Shown here piece after piece: positions 10,790-21,651 of a stretch of DNA of 30,699 nt; positions within the stretch are counted from its first letter, which is position 1, and each line of letters starts with the position of its first letter. The notes under the pieces were generated by a model. It was given only the letters and a program-made list of their open reading frames with translations. It searched no databases and was not told where the DNA came from. This DNA is from Rodentolepis nana (Eukaryota > Platyhelminthes > Cestoda > Cyclophyllidea > Hymenolepididae). The DNA is taken from the NCBI GenBank assembly GCA_900617975.1, contig UZAE01000203.1, positions 1 to 30,699 of the forward strand, in the 5' to 3' direction. A program made the position numbers and the translations under genes.

Positions 10790-12767
10790 GCTGGTGGTGT
10801 CGTTCTGCGTTTGGGTGTTCGTATCCATCCCTCCCCTTCACGACTTCTACTCTGTTCTCTTTCTCATTCATCTTTTATTCGTCTCCATCACTACATAGGC
10901 AACTAAACAAGCCGCGCTTATACATATTGTAAATTTCATCCCCCGGCCCCCCCCCCCCTTCCCCTGTATAGACTGTGTGAAAATGTGTATTCCCTTGTGT
11001 TTGATTGTACCTTCTCCCTCTCTATCTCTCTCTCGTTTATTGTTGATTTCTGCATGCACATATTCGTTGTTTATTCTGCTGGTTATAGTGTTTCTTCTCT
11101 CTTTCGCTTGTACAATACTCCCTTCACAACTCTCTTTTTGATCTCTCTTATCGAAAGGCACTCGAAAGAAATGGAAGGTGGATTCTACTGCATTATCTCT
11201 CATTGTAAAGAGATCAGGGTATATAGTGTATGCAGCTCTCATTGTATGTATAGATATGAAGTGGAGGGTATACGCTCGTTCTCCCATTTAATACATAAAT
11301 ATTGGATAGTTCTATTCTCTGTTTTTTTTTTGTTAATGGGAACTGGTTAGTTGTCTGGTGATCTGTTGTAGAAAATCGTGTATAATGATGGTTAAAATCA
11401 CCCTCCCGGGTTTGACTCGCTTACTGGGTGTCACGAGTTTGAAGCTTGACCATTCAAGATGGCAAGGGGCTTACAATCGTAGGCCCTTATTCACTGGAAT
11501 TCACCAAGTGATTGAAAGACAATTACTTTAGGTGGTTCCTGGTCCTTTACTTTTTTGAAAGTTCTTAATACATCATGTGATACGGAACCAGTTAATGGCG
11601 TTCAAAGATGCTACATGCATGCTTTATGCAGGGACTGTCGTAAGGTTCGTCCGGGACACTATTCGGGGTATGGCAGAGGTTCAAGAGGATGACTAGTTTC
11701 TTCAGGTACGTATTTATTCTTTACACATATTCTGATCCTTATTGATTACTTTAGGAATTGTATACTCAGCCTCCTTTTCATTAAGATCCATGACCTCTTG
11801 GAATTTTACTCTCCCACGTATTTCATGCATCTTTTACTTATAAATGACCAATTCACTGTTAGATCACAAGATAGCAGTAGTGTGTAGAATTGGTATTCCA
11901 GAAGTTCCCTTTATAAAAATAGGATTTACAGCACGAATGTGAACGGATGTGTGAATACGCGTCACTTGCAAAGAAGCTGATTGGGTCCTGGTAATCAGAC
12001 GTGTCAACGAAGTCGCGCCTGTAATTTTTGCCTTTTTCTACGGCTTGTATCAATTGGGTTCTGCCGGATCAATAATTTCAAAACCAGCGTTGACTTTTCA
12101 AGTCCAATCTTTTATTTCATTGTTCATTTTTGGCTTATATAATGTGCTAATTGTGTTATTTGTGCCAGAAAACGAGTTTCCCTCGTTGAGATCTATTTTA
12201 AATCACGTTATTTTGCTAAAAGTTGTTTGAAGGAACTACAAAGCATGGTGTTGGAATCTGTGTATGGGTTACGCCGTTATTAGGTCTTCTCGTGCATTTT
12301 TCCAGGTTAACGAGATTTAGTCTGCATTTAGGTTATTTCAAGTTATGTTGAATTTCGCACTTGGTAAATCCCCCACTATCACACATGATTTCAAAATGTT
12401 TAAAATACCGAGAGAATTCCGGCCGTTTAAAGTTCATACTTTCCGGAATTCAGCATTTGGGTTGCTCGCATTTTTATGTGAACACGGTAACTGTGGAAAA
12501 TTAGCGCATTGGAATTGAAATACTGGTGTTAATAAATAAAATCAACTTGATTGCTTCATGTGTCGCATATTTAAAATGCATTAAAAACGTAGCGCTTAAC
12601 ACGAGAGAGGGAGAGAGAGATCGATGAGGGCTAGACTTATCTTAATCTAACTAAGTATAAATCAATACTAATTTAGCGGTAGTGTGTCCTAGATAATTAC
12701 AGAGCTAAATACGTAATGAAACATCAATATGCATTATTCCTATGTTCAGCTTCTCTTAATTCGTCAT
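10790..12767 (+). other. Presumed Pumilio 3' UTR and downstream DNA
   Basis: No supported exon. The first 400 bases are strongly pyrimidine-rich (CTCTCTATCTCTC near 11020, a run of 12 C at 10947-10958), unlike the introns, and probably belong to the 3' UTR. I found no exact TGTANATA site between 10790 and 11400; the nearest is TGTAAATT at 10928. A candidate polyadenylation signal (overlapping AATAAA) lies at 12531-12540, though the true end could be earlier. A 33-codon open frame at 11595-11696 is noted as a weak finding. Confidence 0.45.
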
Positions 12768-12782
12768 AATGCTTTTCTTTGC

Positions 12783-13110
12783 GGGCTTTGTGCAATTGAC
12801 TTACCTCCATGTGGTGGGCCCTGAGCAACGTATACTCACGCGGCAAAAAAGTCTATAAACTGGCAGTTGACTTCTCACTTCAAACTACCATAACCCCACT
12901 GTATGTCATATTCCACCACTTCCATCGTAATCATTTTACCTTTTCTTTGCCTTTGTGTCTGTCTGTCTCATTAACATCTTTGAATCACTGTTCTGTTCCC
13001 CTCTCCACTTTTTCTCACTTTGATGTTCCTCCTCTTCTCTGTGAAGCCCGAAGTTAGCCAAAGGGCTAATGATAACTACCAAAACGCCTGCTATTTGAAA
13101 TAAGTAAATT
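12783..13110 (+). repeat. SINE-like dispersed repeat, copy 2
   Basis: A diverged but full-length copy. The head reads TTGACTTACCTCCATGTGG and the tail TATTTGAAATAAGTAAAT. It is flanked by a 15-16 bp duplication with one mismatch: AATGCTTTTCTTTGC at 12768-12782 and AATGTTTTTCTTTGC at 13111-13125. The number of changes against copies 1, 7 and 9 suggests an older insertion. It is the closest copy downstream of Pumilio and has the same orientation. Confidence 0.9.
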
Positions 13111-13125
13111 AATGTTTTTCTTTGC

Positions 13126-16100
13126 CCTAAAATGGCATTGAATTTGCTCGCATCGCAACATTTAAACGACTTATCGTAGTGCAGATAAAATACGAGAAAA
13201 CTGCAAAGCAGTAGAGCAGACTACTTGGGGGGAGGGGGGCAAAGAAACGCATAAGACACCTGCGTCCATTTCTTATCATAATTAAAAACAGAAGGGTTTT
13301 TAAAAGGGAGTTGGCCAAGGGCAGGTTATTTTCGCTGGTTCATTGCGTAGGCGAATTGGTCTCTTTCTTTTGCGAATTTCTTACTAAATTTGGAGCCAGG
13401 AGGAGAGACGAAGATCGGGCGTACTGCACTGCACCAATTGGTTAAGGCCATTGCACTACTTGTCAATGCGTTATTGATCCACAATTTCAGATGGGGGGGT
13501 GGGTGAGGGGAGGGGGGAGGGGGTTGTAATCTAGCCAAATCCCAGTAGTTCATCCAGCCTGGGGTCATTCGATCTTGCTTGCTTGGGTCACATACATTTG
13601 CACGGCTTAGTGACACTTAATTTCAATTTCTCGTAACCATCGCCTTTACTTTATAAGTTTCCTTAATGAAAAATTTAGTCATCGCCGTTTACGATCTCTA
13701 AGACACCAGTGGGCCTGTTTATTCATCAACAGATGACAAAAATACTAATATAGCAATTAACAAGGAGAAATGTGTGAAATTCAGTGATTTTCAGGCCTAA
13801 AATTTATAGATTTTCTCTGAAAACTTATTGATTTTAGTTGCTTTTATGGCTTTTATTTAAATTTAAACTAAGTTGTCAGGCCTATCGAGGGTTAATAACA
13901 TTTAGTTTTAGTTATTTTAATTACTGATAGTTGCATAATTATCATGAAATAGTTTTAACTATTTTGGTAGTAGAGGAAAGCCTGGTAGCAACTGCGTATT
14001 TAATTAACACTATTGTACATGTCGTCATGCCTCATGTTATTTACCTTCAATTTTTTTTATTTTCAAATTATTTTAAATAGAAATAGGTCAATGTTAAGTT
14101 TGAAAATTTCTTTCCTTTAGTTAGTCTCACTGCTTAGTGAAAAAAATGCTTCAATTTCCTCCCAAGTTCTATACTAACCCCTCCACATCACAATTATTGA
14201 TCATCGATCATAATTTAATTAGGAGGCAATAATGAGGTGATGAGGTTACCCCTACATCTAAGTCTACATTTATTGAAAACAAAGGATATATCTCACAGTT
14301 TCTAAGCAATTCAGAGACTTTAATTATCATCCAAGACAGATCGTATTTGGCTTCATAGGTAGCCAAATCTCTGGAGCATTTTGAAATGTCGAGTGGTGAA
14401 ACCTGTCGCAATATATTAGTTCCAATACGGCCAGCTGATAAGATTCCCAGTTGATACAAACCAATGCATATCAAGTAACACTTACCTTCGGAGTCATTCC
14501 GATGGGAATCTCACAGCTTGTCACCTCTCATAATGATCGTAGTTAACCAGTGAGTCACCAACTATGCACTTTTGAGAATCATCATACCTTCTCTTCTTCT
14601 AGGTTCTGTGATTTCATTTGATCAAGCCATATTGTGTAATTAAAGCCTACCAAATAAACCAAGTTGATTGCCCATCAGAAATTCCGTTTAATTAAGTCTC
14701 AATAACTGACGATTTGCTTCAGCATTGCCTCGCAGACTTCACCACTTCATAAACAGATGACTTTCATTCTAGATGCTTAAAAATTGAAATGTCTATGAAA
14801 GATTGTGCCAAAATTATAACAAAGATAGAATTATCGATTAATTTGTGACCCTGTTCGCTGGTTAGTTTATTTTCATTTAGAGAGCAGTAGTGGGGTTAAG
14901 TTTCATCTGTTTATATGCCTTTTTCACATGTGCAATCTTCGAAAAGGCATTTTTGAATTTCTTTCAAATTGTTTTATCACACAAGGCTATTTGTGTGTGC
15001 GAATTTTTGCTCTTCAAATCAGTATTTTTGTTCCAGAAAGAGGATGAAGAGTGATAAAGGCAAAGAATGTGTGGGTTTTTGAGAGAAAATATTTTCACCC
15101 TTTAATATCTTTTTATACGCAAGGGAGTGTGAAAGTTTTAATAAACCAATAAGGGGTCTTTTTGACGGATTGATGGGGGGGGGGGTTGAAGTCCCTAAAA
15201 TCATGGTTCATAATTTTAAATAGAAAGATATGCAAATTGGAAATATTTGGGTTTTGAAAGTGATCTATAGGCCTTATTTCTCAAAAATTCACTCCCAGAA
15301 TATCAATTCGGATGTAAATTCCTTGTCAATCATGTTCAGATCCAGAGATTTAAATAGAAGATCAGATTGATCTCTGTCCACACAGAAATGGAGATCCAAT
15401 AGGGGTGTTGGTAACACCACAGAAATGACTGTAATCCTGTCTAACCTTAATCATTTGCCTGAAATTCTATTGGCGCCTCTTGTGCATCTATCAATTTCGA
15501 TGAGTCAGTTGCAGACGAGACTAGCTATGTGCCCGAAAATTGGTTTCATTGAATTCCATCAGGTTGATTCTTATTGGAATTATTGAGGTGGTAAAGGAAC
15601 CGGAATCATCACAAAGAAAAGATGTTTTGTTCATTTTAATTGCCCTCTCTACACTGTGGATGCTACCCAATTAGGGGTAATGGATAAATCAATGCAATGA
15701 GAAACAACTCTTCCCACCTTTTCGAGGAATATTTGTCCCCCAGGTGGGAGTTCATAGATCATGGAATCATCATGACGGATGTTTTTGTTTGAAAGAACTA
15801 TTGTTGGAAATTCATCCAGTTTAAAGGTCAATGGGAAAAATCAGTCACGTTGATGGCTGTCCTAAACTTATATATTCATGTTACATTTTTCTGTGTTCCA
15901 CGTGAAACACAACTTTTAATTTCGCGTGATCTTGTGATAATAATAACAATAAGACTCTCGTGATTGTGTGTGCGTGTGTCAATAAACCAGAATATTGGTC
16001 TGTCGGGATACCAGCTAGAAGATCACTAGATTCTGTGGATTTGTGCTTATCTGTCTAGGTATTGAATAAGAATGCTTGAGTAACTGTCTGATAGTGTCCT

Positions 16101-16600
16101 TGATTATGGGAAAGTTACTAAAATCAATTAAAGATTTATTTTCTAATTTCAACTTGTTTTATGTTTACATTATGGTAACTGGTCAACGTTCCCGAACCCT
16201 CTAACTTTTAGTATGATTGGAAGCTGAGCTGAAAAAGGTCATAGTTACAGATTTAGGGCTTTCATTGTGGATAAGCCATTCTACTCCCCCACCTCCACCG
16301 TCCTCCCCCCCCCCCTTCCACAGGTTGTCCGCAGTTCATCCCCAAAGGGAAGCACAAAACTCCTGACACGTTCACAATATCTAAAACGCTAATCAGTTTG
16401 TCGGTGTTTCCAACTCCCAACATTAATAACTAAAAGCCACCCTGTATTCCAATTTAATAATGTCTTTGTTCAGTTAGTGAAATGTCTATGATCCCCTTTC
16501 ATTCAAGCATATCCTCCTACTAATCTGAGTTAGCCATAGTTTGATGATATTTACAGGATGTCTAAAATCGAGCAGCACAATCTGGTCTCTGAGCGGCAAA
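13126..16600. other. Gene-poor stretch with coding-like fragments
   Basis: No gene I can defend. It contains a purine-rich G block (13494-13525) opposite a minus-strand open frame with a proline run (13616-13326), an 88-codon minus-strand frame without ATG at 14474-14208, G11 at 15175-15185, C11 at 16305-16315, and a series of broken minus-strand coding-like pieces from about 15850 to 15270. These may be decayed transposon or pseudogene remnants, or chance. Confidence 0.4.
15270..15850 (-). pseudogene. Possible decayed coding remnant, family unknown
   Basis: On the minus strand several coding-like pieces follow each other in different frames, separated by stops: an open piece from 15831 with the motif ELPPGGQIFLEKVGRVVSH, then KLIDAQEAPIEFQAND near 15500, then GVTNTPIGSPFLCGQ near 15400, then SLDLNMIDKEFTSELIFWE near 15320. 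Such alternation is what a frameshifted old element or retropseudogene leaves. I do not recognise a family, there is no visible terminal structure, and the pieces could be chance. Confidence 0.2.
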
Positions 16601-16601
16601 G

Positions 16602-17034
16602 ATATATATTTCAAATGGCAGGCGGTTTGATAGCCATCATTAGCCCTTTAGCTGACTTCGGGCTTCACAGAGGGAGTCATTAGCCATTTAGCTGACTTCG
16701 GGCTTCACAGAGGGAAGGTTCACCAAAGTAGAATAAAGGCGATGGGTGGGGAACAGAATTACATCAAAGTGAAAAAAAGTCGAGACTGGGGGGCGGGACA
16801 TCATCATCGTGAGAATAAATCGAAATGGGGAATAGAAGAATGAATCACAGATTTAAAAGCGATAGACAGACACAAATGCAGAGGAAAAGTATGGTGAGTA
16901 CTGTGAAAGTAGTCGAATAAGACATATAGTGGGGTGAGGGTAGTTTGAAGTTAGAAGTCGATTGCCAGTTAATAGACTTTTTTGCCGTATGAATAAATGT
17001 TGCCCAGGGTGCACCACGTGGAGGTAAGTCTAGT
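16602..17034 (-). repeat. SINE-like dispersed repeat, copy 6 (inverted, enlarged)
   Basis: An antisense copy about 430 bp long, against about 300 for most others. Two things lengthen it: a 40-bp tandem duplication at 16637-16676 and 16677-16716, and extra sequence around 16735-16855 in the middle of the element. The head end at 17031 is slightly short (CTAGTGTC in place of CTATCGCACACC). A weak 8-bp duplication, TCTTTGAC versus TCTTTGCC on the minus strand, may be the target duplication. The plus strand here carries GTGGAG|GTAAGT at 17019-17030. Confidence 0.85.
16637..16716. repeat. 40-bp tandem duplication inside copy 6
   Basis: Two adjacent 40-base units starting TCATTAGCC and differing at only a couple of bases. 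They include the 3' part of the element in antisense. The high identity means the duplication is younger than the element's divergence. Confidence 0.85.
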
Positions 17035-17332
17035 GTCAAAGAAGAGCCATTCATAGCAAAAATGTGCAGTGCAGTCACAAAATGGTGTGTGCTATCACGC
17101 TTGGTTGATTTTTTCGGGTTGCGTAATTAGTTTATGTAATCATTATGCCACGTCATACTATTGACCTCTTCCTAAATCAATGAACCACCATAGGGTAGAT
17201 GAATTTGCAAGAACAGTAAATAAAATCTCATTTAATAAATAATTAATTATAAAAAATGCTTTTCCATCAATTGTTTTGCAGTGTAACTATTTAGTGAAAC
17301 TAATAATCCCATGTGTCTAGTTCTTTCTGCAG

Positions 17333-17389
17333 CACATGAAACCAGCACTTGATTTCGCGCAGTCCTATGGTAACGACATAAATCTCATG
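17333..17389 (+). CDS. Candidate 57-nt internal exon, unknown gene
   Basis: A short open block with good splice signals on both sides: acceptor GTTCTTTCTGCAG before and donor ATG|GTACGT after. It encodes 19 residues, HMKPALDFAQSYGNDINLM, in phase 0. The next plausible exon at 18465 is also phase 0. I do not recognise the protein. No further upstream exon was found, so this could be chance; the pairing of two phase-compatible exon-like blocks is the reason to list it. Confidence 0.3.
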
Positions 17390-17649
17390 GTACGTGTGGT
17401 ATTCGCTGATTTGTCATTTCGCCATAAATGATTAATTAGATCTTATAACGTTCTGCTCAATAGGTCCAGGAGATTAGTAAAAGTCAGCTCATTTACTTGT
17501 ATTAGAATGTGGAATGAGAGTAATCACAGCTGAATTATACGAATGTTGGTTACGGTTTTTATTACTAATTTTGTTTTATTTCAGCATCTTTTTATAATCA
17601 GTAACAGAAATCTTTACATGTTTTTATATTCCCCTCAATACTATTCAGA

Positions 17650-17956
17650 CTTGGGGAGTGTCATAGACTTACCTCCCCGTGGTGTACCATGGGCAACGTA
17701 AACTCGTACGTCAATAAGTCTATAAACTAGCAATTTACTTCAAACCACCATGACCCCACTGTATGCCATATTCCACCACCTCCACAGTACTCACCTTGCC
17801 ATATTTTTTCTCTTCCTCTGTGTTTGTCTGTCTTTTGCATTTGTGAATCACCTTCTGTTTCCCTACTCCCCACTCGACTTTTTGTGACTTTGAAGCCCGA
17901 AGTCAACTAAAAGACTAGTGATAACTATTATAAAGCCTGACATTTGATGTAAATAA
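17650..17956 (+). repeat. SINE-like dispersed repeat, copy 3
   Basis: Full-length but diverged, with head GACTTACCTCCCCGTGG and tail CATTTGATGTAAATAAA. It is flanked by a 10-bp duplication ACTATTCAGA at 17640-17649 and 17957-17966. The tail contains AATAAA. It lies between the two candidate exons at 17333 and 18465 and would therefore be intronic if that gene is real. Confidence 0.88.
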
Positions 17957-17966
17957 ACTATTCAGA

Positions 17967-18464
17967 ATTTGAAATTGGTATTTTGTTTAAGAAAAGTTGT
18001 TTCAAACGCGCTATTTTACTAAAATATTCCGGCAATATTATAGATGCACTAAACTAGTAACACATTTCATTAAGCTCATTATAGATTCTGAAATTAAAAG
18101 ACATTAATGCATATATATATGTATATATATTTCCTTCTTCTATTTTATTCGCACAAAGGAAATGCATTTGTCCTTGAGTTAATCAAAAGTGGATTATGAG
18201 AAATGCTCGCCTAGTGAGGGATTTTCTTTTATTAATCTCCAAGGGAATTTATTTTAAGAGGAATGTAAAGTGAGACACATGAATGATATATTTTAACGCG
18301 CCAATGAATCTAGAGTTTGCAAAATTAAAGTGAGCAGTATTCACTCATTGAGTCATTAATGTGCCAAAAGCTGCTTAATTAGCGTCTTAGTTCACTAGGG
18401 TAATTAAGTGTGTTACTGATATTTTTAACCACGTCTGCGCCTTTTTTCATTCACCTATCGACAG
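17967..18464. other. AT-rich stretch, nothing recognised
   Basis: It holds an interrupted (AT/GTAT)n run near 18110-18130 and several TAATTA motifs near 18375-18405, which are common in AT-rich DNA. No repeat copy or coding signal. It would be part of an intron if the 17333/18465 exon pair is real. Confidence 0.5.
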
Positions 18465-18623
18465 GATTCAGGCATTGGCGGCTTCAACGCCCCACCTCAC
18501 AGATTGACTGCAAGATTCCCTGATAAGCGTGGGGAGCCATATTCACAACCAAAAATGTTTGTGCCCCATGAGAAAGTGTCGCAGAGAACAAGAGATGGAG
18601 AGATTTTAGCATTCAACCGATAA
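18465..18623 (+). CDS. Candidate terminal exon, unknown gene
   Basis: A 159-nt block after a strong acceptor (CTTTTTTCATTCACCTATCGACAG) that ends in TAA. It encodes 52 residues, starting DSGIGGFNAPPHRLTARFPD and ending RTRDGEILAFNR, with a charged, non-repetitive composition unlike the surrounding AT-rich DNA. It joins in phase to the 57-nt block at 17333-17389 across an intron of 1075 nt that would contain repeat copy 3. No family recognised. The minus strand of the same patch also has some open sequence, so the assignment is tentative. Confidence 0.33.
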   Translation, partial: DSGIGGFNAPPHRLTARFPDKRGEPYSQPKMFVPHEKVSQRTRDGEILAFNR

Positions 18624-19295
18624 AGTGAAAACTTAGCATGCCACAAAAGTGGGCCAATGGTGGGAGGGGAAGGGGGAGAGAGAAGATAAGTTAGAAAGCG
18701 AGTGACGACAAATCAATGCACAACCCTTAATGTCATGGTTACTGCTTTAGATACAACAGCAATAGCATTCGCATGCGAAAATTTAGAGCTAAACTCACGG
18801 ACCACTTCATTTGCATAATCACTATTTGATGCCTGGAGTTCAAACAGTGTACTGCAGATTTTCCATTACCATTTTTTCCCCAGAGTGTTGCGTTTACTGA
18901 TTATGTGCAAATGATGTCCTGGAATGTGGTCGTTAATTACACTACCTTTGCCGATAAATCGTCATTTTTCTGCTACATTAGTGCTTCCAACCTCTTTCGA
19001 ATGCATAGCAAATCGTGAACTCTTGATGTAGAAATGGGTTGGAATAACTCACCACAAACGACGATTTGCCTGCTACGAAAGTGAAAATAGGCGGCACATG
19101 TAGTGAACTCGGCTAACAAGATTTTTTTAACAAACTCCTCACTCTCGAGACATTCAAACATTTTCATTTTTCGTCCTTTCATTAGTGGAAAGGCGTATTT
19201 TTTTGAAAAATTTCCGTCGAAGCTGAGAAAATCCTTCTCTTCACCTTTTATGCCTTCTTACTTCTTATTGAGAGACTTTATATTTACCATGGCGA
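18624..19295. other. Non-coding stretch with a weak minus-strand frame
   Basis: After a G-rich patch at 18658-18685 there is ordinary AT-rich sequence. A minus-strand frame begins at an ATG (19182), reads MKGRKMKMFECLESEEFVKK and onward, and meets a donor-like GTG|GTGAGT near 19050. It could be a first exon, but I found no partner. Confidence 0.3.
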
Positions 19296-19612
19296 GGTAC
19301 GCGATAGACTTACCTCCACGTGGTGCACCCTGGGCAACGTATACTCATACGGCAAAAAAGTCTATTAACCAGCAGTTGACTTCTCACTTCAAACTACCAT
19401 CACCCCACTGTATGTCATATGCAACCACTTCCACAGTACTCACCTCACCTTTTTTCTACCTTCGTGTCTGTCTCTTTTACATCTGCGAAACACCCCTCTA
19501 CCCCCTAACAAACTCGACTTTTATCACTTTGATGTTCCTTCCCCTCTGTGAAGCCTGAAATCTACTAAAGGGCCAACGATGACTATCAAAACGCCTGACA
19601 TTTGATATAAAT
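19296..19612 (+). repeat. SINE-like dispersed repeat, copy 4
   Basis: Near-consensus copy with head GCGATAGACTTACCTCCACG and tail CATTTGATATAAATA. I could not identify a convincing target duplication; the flanks ATTTACCATGGCGA and ACTTCGACGC do not match. It continues by chance an upstream open frame from 19103, so gene predictors may fuse them. Confidence 0.9.
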
Positions 19613-20219
19613 ACTTCGACGCAATATGCAGTCTCCTCATTTCCACTCTACACTGATCGGATAATGAGCTTCGATATATCCGATGGAGAAATACTTCGTC
19701 ATGAAGCCTAATTTAGTCTATTTCAAGTTTCTTTTTCTGAATTTTGCTCCAAAGCAAATCTTGGCTCTTAATCTTCGCTATTTTTTTTGATCGTGCTAAT
19801 TAGCGTTGCACTTTAGAAGGAAGCCGAAAAACTTTCACTGCTATTTTTGCACTGTAAGCAGAGGAGTCAGTGCAAAAGCCCGTAAATAGTGCGTAGATTT
19901 GAAGCGTACTGATGTGGAAGTAATCGATGGTCCTTAGAGGTCACACTTACCGTGCAAGTGGTATCTCAGTTGTGCGCTATGCGATTACGCCAATTAAATG
20001 ACTGTCAGGCGATTAAGACTTGACAAGTTGAAACCCGACAGTATTGATGAGCTAACTAACGCTAAAACTTGTAGTCTCAATATCATAAGGTTTTCAACAA
20101 AAAAGTTAAATACTTTCATCTTTTACCTGTCTGCTCTTCAAATCATCGTCTTTTGACACCTCGGCAGTTTTTTGTGGGTTGGGACAAAATTCCCCTCGCT
20201 CATATATCCAGCGAATCTT
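19613..20219. other. Spacer, nothing recognised
   Basis: About 600 bp between repeat copies 4 and 5. No open frame, repeat or splice-flanked block stands out. Confidence 0.5.
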
Positions 20220-20233
20220 AAGTGGTATATTGT

Positions 20234-20536
20234 GAGGTGTGCGATAGACTTACCTCCACGTGGTGCACCCTGGGCAACTTTTACTCATACGGCGAAAAAT
20301 TCTATAAACCGGCAGTCGACTTCTGACTTCAAACTATCATCACCCCGCTGTATGTCATATTCGCCTACTTCCATAGTACTCACCTCACCTATTTTCCACC
20401 TTTGTGATATTCCTTCCCCTTTGTGAAGCCTGAAGTCAACTAAATGGTTAATGATAACTATCAAAACGCCTGCCATTTGCGAAGTCAACTAAATGGTTAA
20501 TGATAACTATCAAAACGCCTGCCATTTGATATAAGT
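20234..20536 (+). repeat. SINE-like dispersed repeat, copy 5
   Basis: Full-length head (GTGTGCGATAGACTTACCTC), a middle shortened relative to other copies, and a duplicated 3' end. It is flanked by a 14-bp duplication with one mismatch: AAGTGGTATATTGT at 20220-20233 and AAGTAGTATATTGT at 20537-20550. One arm of the 5' inverted repeat is mutated (AATTCTAT in place of AAGTCTAT). Confidence 0.92.
20432..20529. repeat. 49-bp tandem duplication at the 3' end of copy 5
   Basis: GAAGTCAACTAAATGGTTAA and the following bases through CCATTTG occur at 20432-20480 and again, identically, from 20481. The duplicated unit is the conserved 3' terminal block of the element. The target duplication lies outside both units, so the doubling happened either before insertion or by slippage at integration. 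Confidence 0.93.
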
Positions 20537-20550
20537 AAGTAGTATATTGT

Positions 20551-21637
20551 CAAGTGAATAGCTATAACTCCACTAACCATCGCCATCTTTTTAATTCTTA
20601 TACACCCATATAAAAAGTAAATAAAACTTTTATTACATTCTGCTGAAGGTGCACTCTGGGCTCATAATTCTGTGTTTCCCGCTTCTCAAACGATTATTTG
20701 TTTCATTGATTCATTATCTAACGAACAAAGAACTCAAAAATAATCGAACCCATTTAATTTAGCCTCTTTATTTCGATCCTCCATTCCATCTCTCTGATTG
20801 CCTTTAGTTAGATCATTGATTTTGTGATGGATATTTTTTTAAGTCTTGGTCGGATTTCGAAAGTGGCCTTGCCAAGAGGAAATAATGTTACTCTTGAATT
20901 TTGGATGGCCCTGGAGTAGAATAGAACTAACTAATGAACTATCTCCTCTGGAACTCAGATATTTCAATAAAGGATTGAAATTTCCAACTTCCAAATATTA
21001 CGACAGATAGATCTCCCGTGCAATATTTTATGGATTTCAGAGCAGAAAAGCGCATGGTCATGACGTCTCTTCAGTTTGCCACGATGACTAATCGAGCTAA
21101 AACAAAGTAACTAGTATATTTGTCTACCATAGTAGAGATAACGTATATGAAACTTATTTATGCTAATCAGTTGTGCACATGGGCTAGTAGCAATACTTAA
21201 ATCTGGCTGATAAGAGGTAGAATCCGAGGTTTCCAATAGGAATGCTCAAGAATACCACCTCTCTACACCCCCCCCCCCCTCCGATGAGTGAAACAAAGCA
21301 CTTTGATCTTCCACCATCGTAATAATGTGATGGATGAATCTTCTGTCAAGGTCATACCAGTAATACCATAGTGGAGGAGCATTTGATTTTGGCAATTCTT
21401 CGGTCGGCCATGATGACGGTGACTAATCGGGGGAAAACAACGCCCTGAGAGGAGAAGTGGTCGTTTCACTTCGCTTGGTGACGGCAGCATGTCTGGCGCG
21501 CACTTGTCACTATTAGCACAAAAACAACGAAATATGATATTATGGCTCCAGGGCTGTCAAAATCCAGTATGACCGATTCGATCACCAAGCCAGGTTGAAG
21601 TCTTTATTTGCGAAATTTTGTGATTGGGGTACATAGA
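20551..21637. other. Spacer with oligo-C tract, no supported gene
   Basis: About 1.1 kb. It contains C12 at 21268-21279. A minus-strand frame at 21490-21263 begins with ATG but ends in the translated C tract and has no splice support. Two short segments (near 21085 and 21425) share GACTAATCG and AAAACAA, perhaps a vestigial duplication. Confidence 0.4.
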
Positions 21638-21651
21638 TATATATAACCCAA

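Noticed and set aside
10868..11350. Overlapping long frames on both strands after Pumilio
   Set aside because: They arise from the CT-rich presumed 3' UTR, which lacks stops because of its composition.
13326..13616. Minus-strand frame with a PPPPSPHPPPH run
   Set aside because: The proline run is simply the translated G/C-rich tract at 13494-13525. The flanking residues match nothing and there are no convincing splice sites.
16558..16683. Frame MSKIEQHNLVSERQ running from unique DNA into antisense repeat copy 6
   Set aside because: Only 41 codons, two thirds of it repeat sequence, with no supporting splice or promoter signal. Probably chance read-in.
16602..17034. Reading the repeats as solo LTRs because they begin with TG and have CA near the other end
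   Set aside because: Conserved sequence continues past the CA into a TTTGATATAAATAA tail, and the target duplications range from 10 to 16 bp, which does not fit LTR integration.
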